The translations under genes and the position numbers were made by a program. A stretch of 64,000 nt of DNA from Paraglaciecola psychrophila 170 (GTDB lineage Bacteria; Pseudomonadota; Gammaproteobacteria; Enterobacterales; Alteromonadaceae): contig NC_020514.1 in NCBI RefSeq assembly GCF_000347635.1, forward strand, positions 62,001 through 126,000, written 5' to 3'. Below, piece by piece: positions 1 to 7,769 of this stretch (the stretch's first letter is position 1; every line of letters starts with the position of its first letter). The notes below the pieces were generated by a model. It was not told where the DNA came from. It did no database searches and worked only from the letters and a program-made list of their open reading frames with translations.

Positions 1-589
1 TTGCCATTTTGGGATGGAATTTTATTATCCATTGCCACTCTTGGTTTTTTGATAACCTACCTATTTCTTCATATAACGCCTGAGCAGAGGTTAAAGCTGG
101 AGAAAAAGTAGGTGCATATAATATTGTCTTAGCAGATCGTTGATTGGGCCATGTATAGGCCTTTGCATTGAACAGAGTGTCAACTTTTGGCCAACCAGTT
201 TCCACTACATTGAAATGTGGATGGCGGATTTTGAGCTGATTGAACTTGTGTGTGAAAAATGGTCCCTGAGTACAGTAGAGATCAAAACAACCTCGTATTC
301 TTAAATGCCCTTTCTTTTTCCATTCAAAGCCATGAAACACTTGTACTTTAATGCCTGGAATAAAAAGGGGCACTAGATTACTAGGTGTAAATACTGCTCG
401 AGGTTTGTAATCCATTATTTGAGTTATATTATCTAGTACACGTTCATCTGGATAAAAATAATCGGGATTGAATTCGTTACCTTCGACAAACCAAGCCACG
501 TCATCACCGCGTCGACGTATTTCTTGTTGTAGAGGACGTAAAATTTCAAAATCGTAATTGTGAGCAATATAAAATAGATAGTGCTTCAC
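1..589 (-). CDS. CDP-glycerol glycerophosphotransferase-like protein (partial)
   Basis: The reading frame is open from a GTG at 589 down to the window edge, so only about the first 196 residues are present. They include VFTPSNLVP, QVFHGFEWKKKGH, ETGWPKVD and, at the edge, IIKFHPKM. These resemble the GT-B fold of TagB/TagF-type glycerophosphotransferases, which move glycerol phosphate from CDP-glycerol to a polymer. The GTG overlaps the stop of the upstream cytidylyltransferase by four bases (GTGA), so the two are translationally coupled. That neighbour would supply CDP-glycerol or a similar activated alcohol, which supports the assignment. In a Gram-negative cell the product is probably a phosphoglycerol-modified capsule or O-antigen rather than teichoic acid. 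The C-terminal catalytic half is outside the window, so the exact donor is not certain. Confidence 0.75.
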   Translation of the reverse strand, partial: MKHYLFYIAHNYDFEILRPLQQEIRRRGDDVAWFVEGNEFNPDYFYPDERVLDNITQIMDYKPRAVFTPSNLVPLFIPGIKVQVFHGFEWKKKGHLRIRGCFDLYCTQGPFFTHKFNQLKIRHPHFNVVETGWPKVDTLFNAKAYTWPNQRSAKTILYAPTFSPALTSAQALYEEIGRLSKNQEWQWIIKFHPKMA

Positions 590-981
590 ATTGTTTCCTT
601 AATTATTTCAATAACTTCGGTGGTGGAAATGGAAGGTGTACGTGGAAGGTATACTACTTTACAGTATTCGTTTAAATGGTCAAATCGACCTTGCCAATCA
701 TCACCCATGACCAAAACATCTGCATTTTTTGAGCTAATATATTCGGCTTTTAAATCCAATGAATCCTCGACGAATACTTCGTCAACAAACTTCAGTGAAG
801 AAATAATTTCTAATCGACTTTTTAGTGGATAAATCGGCTCTCGTCCTTTTTTATCTCTATTAAGCTTATCAGAGGATACGCCTACTATTAAATGGTTTCC
901 TAATGACCTTGCGCGCTTCAGCAATTTTATATGTCCGATGTGTAATACATCATATGTACCAAATGTTATGACTCTACTCAC
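586..981 (-). CDS. tagD: Glycerol-3-phosphate cytidylyltransferase (TagD/GCT-like)
   Basis: This 131-residue protein has the compact length of the GCT family. It opens with the nucleotidyltransferase signature GTYDVLHIGHIKLL, where HIGH is the HxGH motif that binds CTP. It ends with RTPSISTTEVI, matching the RTxxISTT loop of TagD. The family makes CDP-glycerol from CTP and sn-glycerol 3-phosphate in the cytosol. The next gene on the same strand, overlapping by four bases, is a CDP-glycerol-type glycerophosphotransferase, so the pair probably adds phosphoglycerol to a surface glycan. The start ATG at 981 is clear. Related nucleotidyltransferases act on other alditol or sugar phosphates, so glycerol 3-phosphate is the most likely but not the proven substrate. 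Confidence 0.85.
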   Translation of the reverse strand: MSRVITFGTYDVLHIGHIKLLKRARSLGNHLIVGVSSDKLNRDKKGREPIYPLKSRLEIISSLKFVDEVFVEDSLDLKAEYISSKNADVLVMGDDWQGRFDHLNEYCKVVYLPRTPSISTTEVIEIIKETM

Positions 982-1112
982 TGCTCACCTATTTATTAAA
1001 AAACTGACATTCTATTAAAGCCTTTACTCAGGCTCATTGTTCTTAGCATTCGTACAATATATTCCGTATGATATCGGTTAGTTAGAGATTAGTAAAAGCC
1101 GCCGTTCGGCAA

Positions 1113-1147
1113 TGACTAAATGACTTATATAATTAGTCATTTAGTCA
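1113..1147. repeat. 13-bp perfect inverted repeat
   Basis: TGACTAAATGACT at 1113-1125 is mirrored by AGTCATTTAGTCA at 1135-1147 around a nine-base AT-only loop. It lies between the divergent tagD-like and wzi-like genes. No T-run follows on either strand, so it is more likely an operator or an mRNA leader hairpin than a terminator. Confidence 0.6.
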
Positions 1148-1210
1148 GTATGTTTAAAGGTCGGTTATTTACGTGGGCAGTGCCCAAGACGAGAAAATAT
1201 TTTATTGGGG

Positions 1211-2686
1211 ATGATGTTGATAAAAGTTCGACAGAGACATTTTTACTGTTTTTATATTTGTTTATTCTGGTCAATTAAGGGGTGGTGTTCTCCTTGGATC
1301 GGCACACTTGAACCGCATTTGCATCAAGACTTGCAAGTGTTAGTGGAGTGGGGAGTGCTAGATGCATCAGTAAGCAGTTACCCTGTTCCTTGGAAAGGCA
1401 TCACAGAGCAACTAGAAAAACTCCAAGTAAACACTCTTCCGAGTATTCCAGGCATTTTCGCGCAGCGATTGAAGCATTATTTACAAGCCCATAAGAAACA
1501 AAAAGGTCAGTCTGTTATCAGCCTGTATGGCGCAACAGACGACAGCAGGTTTGTGGGGTTTAATGGTGTGCAGGCTGAAAAAGTCAAACTCAATGTAACT
1601 AAAGAGTTTTATGCTGGTCGTTGGGCTGGGCAAATATCGGCTAACCATGAACGGGGCGGGGAAAGCCACTTTGATCAAAGTTTTTTGGCTTATCAATTTG
1701 GTGATTGGAATTTACGAGTGGGTTCATTGAACCAGTGGTGGGGGCCAGCACAATCTAGCAGTCTGATTATGTCTAATAATGCGAGACCGGTTCCCTCTAT
1801 CAGCTTTTCTCGTTCTCAAGCCATTCGTTCTGAAAATAAGTGGTTACGGTATCTTGGCCCTTGGTTTCTGACTGCGCAAATTGGACAGTTAGAGAGTCAA
1901 AGAGCCGTGCCGGATACTAAGTTGTGGATGACACGCTTTAATTTCAGTCCCGTGTCTGGTTTAGAACTGGGGTTGTCTTGGAGTGCAATGTGGGGCGGTA
2001 AAGGGCAACCTCATTCCATTAGTGATTGGTTTAAAGTGGTGACCTTTCAAACAGAATGTGCAAACGGTGCGGCGACTTGTGATGATGCCTTAGATTCCAA
2101 ACTCGGTAACCATCTTGCAGGTTTGGATTTCAAATACACCATGATGTGGTTCGATCGGCCTTTTAGCATTTATGGACAACGTATTGGTGAAGATGCGGTT
2201 GATTATTATCGTGTAACTGATAATGCTAATTTGATGGGTTTATCAACTTACCTGTGGGGCAATAAAGTGTTTATCGAGTCTAGTGATACCAATGTTGCTT
2301 GTTCTAATGCCGGCACTAATGAAAAAAATTGTTATTATGAGCATGAAACTTATCAATCAGGTTATCGTCGTTATGACCGTGCTATCGGTAGTAGTTTTGA
2401 TAGTGATGCAAAGATGCTCACGTTAGGTATCAATAAAAATTTCAGGGATGGTGACTTATTTGAGTTAGTTATTAATCAACTAACCCTTAATAAAGACAAG
2501 CAAAAACCTGCACCAGTACTAAATGGTATGAGCGAGGAAATACTCAGGCTTAGTGGCTTTTATCAAGCCGCTTACGGTGATTGGTTAGTCAAATTGGGTG
2601 CAAGCATTGAACGTGGCGAAGTCGACGATGCTGATGCAAAAACCGATGCATTAGTATTTGCTGAGATTAAATATCGACTTAATTAG
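1211..2686 (+). CDS. Capsule assembly Wzi-like outer membrane protein
   Basis: About 490 residues. A short hydrophobic leader is followed by WIGTLEPHLHQDLQVLVEWG, the N-terminal signature of the capsule assembly Wzi family, and by long stretches of alternating aromatic and polar residues typical of an outer membrane beta-barrel. Wzi proteins anchor or organise capsular polysaccharide on the outer face of the outer membrane. Proteins of this family also turn up in exopolysaccharide loci. I chose ATG 1211 (another ATG is at 1214); an in-frame TTG at 1205 is possible. The 3' end overlaps the convergent kdkA by eight bases. The surface-glycan neighbours fit the role. Confidence 0.8.
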   Translation: MMLIKVRQRHFYCFYICLFWSIKGWCSPWIGTLEPHLHQDLQVLVEWGVLDASVSSYPVPWKGITEQLEKLQVNTLPSIPGIFAQRLKHYLQAHKKQKGQSVISLYGATDDSRFVGFNGVQAEKVKLNVTKEFYAGRWAGQISANHERGGESHFDQSFLAYQFGDWNLRVGSLNQWWGPAQSSSLIMSNNARPVPSISFSRSQAIRSENKWLRYLGPWFLTAQIGQLESQRAVPDTKLWMTRFNFSPVSGLELGLSWSAMWGGKGQPHSISDWFKVVTFQTECANGAATCDDALDSKLGNHLAGLDFKYTMMWFDRPFSIYGQRIGEDAVDYYRVTDNANLMGLSTYLWGNKVFIESSDTNVACSNAGTNEKNCYYEHETYQSGYRRYDRAIGSSFDSDAKMLTLGINKNFRDGDLFELVINQLTLNKDKQKPAPVLNGMSEEILRLSGFYQAAYGDWLVKLGASIERGEVDDADAKTDALVFAEIKYRLN

Positions 2687-3404
2687 TCTTTGCCGCTTCG
2701 TTATAGGCAGATATGAGTATTTGCCAATCGGCCAGTTGCCAATGAATATTACGTAATCGTTTTTCTTTTTCAAAGGAGCGCTTTAGGCGCGCCATGTTTG
2801 AATTTTTCCAATTACTGCCTTGTCTAATTCCGCATTTATCAAAATCAATTAACCAAACCTCGTTTTCTGTATCGAGCATAATGTTGTGGATATTTAAATC
2901 GTGGTGATAAATCTGATGATGATGAAACTTGGCAATGGTTTGCCCAATTTTTTGCCATACATCAGCGGTTAAGCTGTTTGCTAGTAGAATATGATGTAAG
3001 TCTTGAGCGCTGGGAATTTTTTTTGAAATAATATCGGCTCGGTAATATAAGCCTGTTTTCTTCAACATCGCTGCGATCGGAGTTGGACAATTTAAATCCA
3101 TATTTTCCATGTGCTGTAGTAGCTTAAATTCTTGCCATGCTCGGGATTGCTCAAGACCTGTATACAGATATTGATCACTCAGTACTTTTCCAATCAAGCC
3201 ACCGCGACGATAGTGACGTAACACATATTCATTTTTGTCATGTTGAAAAAAGTAGGTGGTGCCTCGGCCGGTTGCTTGTCCTGTTATGGCACTTTGTGAC
3301 TGCCAATATTGACCTGAAAACATTTTTGGAATGGGCGCAGCGAAATGTTCTGCATCAAACAGCATGGCGTGGGCGTTAATTGTTTTTTGCTTAATAATAG
3401 CCAT
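2679..3404 (-). CDS. kdkA: 3-deoxy-D-manno-octulosonic acid kinase
   Basis: About 241 residues of the KdkA/WaaP kinase family, which phosphorylates Kdo in the lipopolysaccharide inner core at the cytoplasmic face. Visible signatures are GRGTTYFF, VLRHYRRGGLIGK (nucleotide loop region), the catalytic loop HHDLNIHNIML (HxDLNxxN) and the metal-binding LIDFDKCG, followed by NMARLKRSFEKE. A start at MAIIKQK (3404) is preferred because an upstream extension to 3446 adds a run unlike the family. WaaA, the Kdo transferase, is encoded 1.2 kb further on, consistent with inner-core synthesis. The gene converges with the wzi-like gene. Confidence 0.9.
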   Translation of the reverse strand: MAIIKQKTINAHAMLFDAEHFAAPIPKMFSGQYWQSQSAITGQATGRGTTYFFQHDKNEYVLRHYRRGGLIGKVLSDQYLYTGLEQSRAWQEFKLLQHMENMDLNCPTPIAAMLKKTGLYYRADIISKKIPSAQDLHHILLANSLTADVWQKIGQTIAKFHHHQIYHHDLNIHNIMLDTENEVWLIDFDKCGIRQGSNWKNSNMARLKRSFEKEKRLRNIHWQLADWQILISAYNEAAKTN

Positions 3405-3512
3405 GTTACAATTTTGACTCAGAAGTAATAGGTGTATTGTATACACATTACCGAGGTAAGTGCAGGTTCAGATAGCTGTTTTGTGTTTCAACAAATTGAG
3501 TAATCCCCATCT

Positions 3513-4589
3513 ATGAATAATCATGTTTCTAGCAAACCACAGTCAGGCGAAGTTGAATTAATTATTGGTAATTCCAATTCAAATTTCTCTGGTGTGACAT
3601 CTACAATGCTGCAAGTTATGTCTTATCAAAAAGAGCTGATTAATTTACGCATCATGGGTACGCACTTTTTGCCTGAACCGGCCTTAGCTATCAGTTTTTG
3701 GCAAACTGCAAAAATGTGTCGAACACCACTCAAAAACGGTAAGTGGCGTATTTTTCATGCTCGCCGCGTCGACGAAATGATTCAGGGTATATTGCTTAAA
3801 TACCTGTTCAGAGCAAAAATCATTCTGGTGTTTAGTTCGGCCGCGCAGCGTAAACGTTCTGGATCAACAGTGTGGTTAACCAGAAAAATGGACGCTGTGA
3901 TTGCGGTAAGTAAAAGATCGGCAGGGTTTTTATGTGATCCCCCTGACTTGGTCAACCCCCATGGCGTGCAAGTTAATGATTATTTACCTGCTAAAGATAA
4001 ACAGCAAGCATGGACTGAATTAGGTTTTGGAGGAAAATATGGTATTGGAATTTTAGGTCGTGTCAGAAAACAAAAAGGGGTGCATTTGTTTGTTGAAGCG
4101 TGCATTCAACTGTTTGACAAGTATCCTGATTACCACTGTGTAGTGGTTGGCGCAATTTCATTAAGTAACAAAGAGTTTGTCGAACAGTTAAAAGCCAAAG
4201 CGGCACAAGCCAATATGGCTGATAGGATAACTTTCACCGGTGAACTTCCATTTGAACAAATACCCACAATATTTAGTGCACTGTCTTTGGTTACAGCCTT
4301 GAGTGATAACGAAGGATTTGGTTTAACTGTTTTGGAAGCCATGAGCAGCGGTGCAGCGGTATTGGCAACAGAAGCCGGCGCTTGGGAGGAAATTGTTCGC
4401 CCAGCAGTCGATGGTTATATTGTGCCTGTGAATGATCAGCAAGCTGTTATCGAAAAAATGGACTTAATGTTATCCAGTCCTGAAAAACTAACCCAAATGG
4501 GTATTGAAGGGCGAAAAAGAGTCGAGGCCAGTTATCGTGTGGAAGACGAAGCAACACGTTTAATCACTTTTTTTCGTAGCTTACAATAG
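3513..4589 (+). CDS. GT4-family glycosyltransferase
   Basis: 358 residues with a GT-B fold. The C-terminal donor-binding half shows GRVRKQKGVHLFVEA, FTGELPFEQIP and the nucleotide-sugar motif NEGFGLTVLEAMSSGAAVLAT (EGFGLTxLEAM), typical of GT4 retaining transferases using nucleotide sugars. The N-terminal acceptor half has HARRVDEMIQG. Flanking kdkA and waaA place it in lipopolysaccharide core assembly, probably adding a hexose or heptose to the inner core on the cytoplasmic side of the membrane. The ATG at 3513 lies in the short gap after the divergent kdkA. The sugar added cannot be told from the sequence. Confidence 0.85.
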   Translation: MNNHVSSKPQSGEVELIIGNSNSNFSGVTSTMLQVMSYQKELINLRIMGTHFLPEPALAISFWQTAKMCRTPLKNGKWRIFHARRVDEMIQGILLKYLFRAKIILVFSSAAQRKRSGSTVWLTRKMDAVIAVSKRSAGFLCDPPDLVNPHGVQVNDYLPAKDKQQAWTELGFGGKYGIGILGRVRKQKGVHLFVEACIQLFDKYPDYHCVVVGAISLSNKEFVEQLKAKAAQANMADRITFTGELPFEQIPTIFSALSLVTALSDNEGFGLTVLEAMSSGAAVLATEAGAWEEIVRPAVDGYIVPVNDQQAVIEKMDLMLSSPEKLTQMGIEGRKRVEASYRVEDEATRLITFFRSLQ

Positions 4590-4597
4590 GCATGCTT

Positions 4598-5911
4598 TTA
4601 AGGAGAGTTGAACGCAGTGAGGACATCCAGCGTTTTTTGAATGGCACCACGGTTAAGAGCTAACACTTGTTTGCCAGCATCCCCTGCATGTTTTCTTTGT
4701 TCGGGGTTGTCTAGCCACGTTTTACAAGCCGCTTCAATTTGTCGAGCATCTGTCACTGTTAGTAACGCGCCGCTATCGGCTAAGGCTTGGCAAATAGCAG
4801 GATTATTATAAGTCGACTCACCCATCAATATTGGTACTGCCATAGCCGCAGGCTCCAAGGCATTGTGCCCACCTCTATCCGCTAAACTGCCTCCTACAAA
4901 ACTGATATCTGCCAATGCGTAGATGGAGCGCAACTTGCCCATTTGATCGCATAATAATACTTGGGTCATGGATGTACATGGTTTTACGTCACTCATTAAA
5001 GCCGTTTCAATATTTTGTGTTTGTAGAAGTTGATGAACCTTTTCAAAGCGTTGAGGGTGACGAGGGACTATAATCATTAATAACGCCGGATAAAGTGTTA
5101 CCAACGCCAAGTAGGCATCCAGTAAAATTTGTTCCTCTGGCTCATGGGTGCTGCCAGCCACAATAATTAAACGCGACTCTAAGGCAAAGCTGGTTTTAAG
5201 CGTTTGGCTAAAGGCGATATCGTAATCAGAAATGCTTAAGTCAAATTTAATGTTATTGGTTAAGGTTAGCTTTTCAGGGCTGACTCCAAGAGTCAGGTAG
5301 TTCTGATAATCTCTTTGGTCTTGGGCACAGATGGAAGTGATTTTTTCAAACATAGGTTGAAATAAAGAAGGATATTTTTGATAAGTTTTGGTCGATTTTT
5401 CACTCATTCTGCCATTTATGATAAAAATAGGAATATTTGAACGCCAGCATTGGTCACACAAATTTGGCCATAATTCCATTTCATTGATAAGCACTTTGGT
5501 TGGGCGTTTTCTGTTTAGAAAAACCTTTATAAAAGGAGGGAAATCATAGGGTAGATAAGCATGGTTAACACGATCCGCAAACAGTAGCTTGACCCTATCA
5601 GCACCTGTGGTGGTATTGGTGGTGATAGTTATGCGTTGTTTGGGGTTGTGCTCTAATAATTGTTCAACTAAATTTTGTATTGCCACCACTTCGCCCACTG
5701 ACGCACAATGGATCAAAGGGCCGTTCTCATGGTTACCTTGCTTTAATGTGAAACCATAGCGGGATAAACGGAGTTTTGTATATCCTGGTTTACGCCTGAT
5801 AAGTTGATAAACAAAGTGACAAAGGGCAAAGGGTATAATCAGTATCCATAATAATGAATAGCTGAGTAATACAGCGGTTTGCTTGGTACTGGGATAGAAA
5901 TTTCGGGTCAT
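4598..5911 (-). CDS. waaA: 3-deoxy-D-manno-octulosonic acid transferase (Kdo transferase)
   Basis: 437 residues, the usual size for WaaA/KdtA. An N-terminal membrane segment (SLLWILIIPFALCHFVYQL) anchors it to the inner membrane. Further on are ASVGEVVAI, with the catalytic glutamate in SVGE, the TTNTTTGA segment, and the donor-site motif FVGGSLADRGGHNALEPAA. WaaA transfers one or two Kdo residues from CMP-Kdo to lipid IVA. It is an essential step in lipid A/core synthesis. The gene runs opposite to the neighbouring glycosyltransferase, with eight bases between their ends. Whether it adds one or two Kdo is not visible; the presence of a Kdo kinase nearby often goes with a single, phosphorylated Kdo. 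Confidence 0.95.
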   Translation of the reverse strand: MTRNFYPSTKQTAVLLSYSLLWILIIPFALCHFVYQLIRRKPGYTKLRLSRYGFTLKQGNHENGPLIHCASVGEVVAIQNLVEQLLEHNPKQRITITTNTTTGADRVKLLFADRVNHAYLPYDFPPFIKVFLNRKRPTKVLINEMELWPNLCDQCWRSNIPIFIINGRMSEKSTKTYQKYPSLFQPMFEKITSICAQDQRDYQNYLTLGVSPEKLTLTNNIKFDLSISDYDIAFSQTLKTSFALESRLIIVAGSTHEPEEQILLDAYLALVTLYPALLMIIVPRHPQRFEKVHQLLQTQNIETALMSDVKPCTSMTQVLLCDQMGKLRSIYALADISFVGGSLADRGGHNALEPAAMAVPILMGESTYNNPAICQALADSGALLTVTDARQIEAACKTWLDNPEQRKHAGDAGKQVLALNRGAIQKTLDVLTAFNSP

Positions 5912-6102
5912 GATTTATAAGAGCAGATGAGAGTATTCAAAACTAAAGTTATTTTAGCAGGTTTTGACAAATGAGGAACTAACAATACTTTAAATTGAGG
6001 CATACTATAATTAATCTAACAGACTGAATCGTAATTAATTTTTATTAAGTCCTCGCTTTTTGTTAAAACTCATTTAGTGTAAAATTTCACCCTGTACAGA
6101 GT

Positions 6103-6564
6103 TTGTTTTTGAATCTAATTGGTCAACATTTTTACTCAATTTTGTTTATAGGCTTGAGCTGCCTATTATCTGTATCCTTTTCTGTTAGAAGTCAGGCTTC
6201 TACAATACAAGTTGTGGTAAATCCCTCGGTTGAATCTAAAGATATTAGCGTCGAACAAATACGAAGGATTTTTTCTATGCGCCAAACTATTTGGCCTAAT
6301 GGTCAAGCAATTACTGTTTATGTTCTTCCAAATCGACATCAAACACATCAAGCTTTCAGCACCAAAGTGCTCGGTTTGTTTCCATATCAACTGGATCGTA
6401 TATGGAATAAATTAGTGTTTTCAGGACTAGGGGAAGAGTCTATTGAGGTGCAAAGTGAGCAAGAAATGCCGGAGCGAGTTGGTCATAAGCCAGGTGCTAT
6501 TGGTTATTTGATGCTGCCGATTAATGGCGATAATTTCAATGTTATTAAAGTACTGGGGAAATAA
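6103..6564 (+). CDS. Periplasmic phosphate-binding-like (PBP-like) domain protein
   Basis: 153 residues with an N-terminal hydrophobic signal (LIGLSCLLSVSFS...SQAS) and one compact domain resembling the PstS-like substrate-binding fold: VVVNPSVESKDISVEQIRRIF, WPNGQAITVYVLP and a C-terminal GAIGYLMLP. Proteins of this short type are common in Alteromonadales next to an outer membrane porin and a membrane GGDEF/EAL protein, exactly the arrangement here, and may sense an anion in the periplasm. No ATG is available, so translation probably begins at TTG 6103 or TTG 6109. The porin starts seven bases after the stop, implying an operon. The ligand is not known. Confidence 0.6.
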   Translation: MFLNLIGQHFYSILFIGLSCLLSVSFSVRSQASTIQVVVNPSVESKDISVEQIRRIFSMRQTIWPNGQAITVYVLPNRHQTHQAFSTKVLGLFPYQLDRIWNKLVFSGLGEESIEVQSEQEMPERVGHKPGAIGYLMLPINGDNFNVIKVLGK

Positions 6565-6570
6565 ATTAAC

Positions 6571-7765
6571 ATGAAGCTTTCAATACGGTTTAGTTGCCTT
6601 TGGTTGGGACTAATCTTTCAATCATATTGTGTTGCAGCTGAATCATTCAAACTCAACGGCTTTGTCGCACAGGGAATCACTCAGGCAAAAGGTTCGAACT
6701 TTGTAACCGATGATGGTGACGTGTCACTTAAGCTAACGGAAGTTGGAGTGAATAGTACCTACCGTATTAATCCTTCATTTCGGGTGGCCGGCCAGGCGGT
6801 ATATTTAGAAGGCGGAAATCGTTTTTCTGATGGTTTTAGAGTCGATTATTTGTTTTTAGAGTGGCAACTGCTTAATAGCCCTGATTGGCAGTTAAAAACT
6901 CATATTGGACGCAATAAAAATTATCATTGGTTATACTCGTCGACCCGAGACGTGCCTCATACCCGTCCTTCTATTGTGCTACCTCAATCGTTATATTTTG
7001 ATGTTTTTCGAGATGTTGCTTTGGGTGTCGATGGATTAGTTCTCATAGCCCAAACCCATAATGAATTAGGCGAGTGGGATATTAATTTCAGTTACGGTAA
7101 TTCAAGGATGAGTGAAGAGCAGAAAAAAAATTATTAGGCTCAAATGCTTCTGGAAAATAGAAACACGATTTCGATACGCAATTTAGTGTGTATTGGCGTC
7201 CTAAATTAAGCAAATTTCAATTTGGTTTTTCATTATTGGATGCTGATTTTAGCTACCAACGAGGAGATAACGATACTCTTTTTACAGGTGATGAGACATC
7301 TCAAAGAATAATGTTCAATCTATTGTATCAAGGACAATACTGGGAAATAGCCTCCGAAGTAATGCGTGAGCGAGTGATTGTGGAAAACATCTTATTCCCA
7401 TGATTCTATAGTGATATCACAGCAGAAGGTGGGTATCTGCAAGCTAGGTACTTTGTATCTAAGCAAGTAACCATGCTTGCTAGATTAGATATTTATGACC
7501 GAGATAGAAAGCACCGAGATAGAAAGCACCGAGATGGTCAGAATATTGAAACCTTAAGTCAAGGTTTGGTGCCAGGATATTTTGGCTTTATGGATCAAGC
7601 CACTGCAGGGGTTACTTGGCGTTTTGCTGAAAATATTCAGGTTCAAGTTGAATACCACAAAGTAAAAGGTACTAGCAGACTAGCGCCTATATTTACCCCA
7701 AATATAATCATAAATAACAATAAGTATTGGGATTTGTGGGCTATGCAGCTTATGTATTGGTTTAA
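6571..7765 (+). pseudogene. Outer membrane porin-like protein, disrupted
   Basis: The protein starts with a clear signal peptide (MKLSIRFSCLWLGLIFQ...VAAES) and has beta-barrel-like strands throughout. The frame breaks at an A8 run (7123-7130). After a -1 shift is corrected, the frame continues but meets an in-frame TAG at 7158 and a TGA at 7401; beyond them homologous-looking strands continue (YWRPKLSKFQFG, TAEGGYLQARYF, RFAENIQVQVEY) to a terminal aromatic WF at 7758-7763. The stop expected there is missing by one T, so the frame runs into the next gene. One homopolymer slip alone could be a sequencing error, but two internal stops suggest real decay. It also contains a 15-bp tandem duplication. 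Confidence 0.6.
7500..7535 (+). repeat. 15-bp tandem duplication inside the porin gene
   Basis: CGAGATAGAAAGCAC at 7500-7514 is repeated exactly at 7515-7529 and begins a third time (CGAGAT, 7530-7535). It is in frame and gives RDRKHRDRKHRD in what would be a loop between strands. Confidence 0.8.
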
Positions 7766-7769
7766 ATTG

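Noticed and set aside
7401..7403. In-frame TGA of the porin as selenocysteine
   Set aside because: Porins have no selenocysteine, there is no hairpin that I can see as a SECIS element, and another stop (TAG) is present too.
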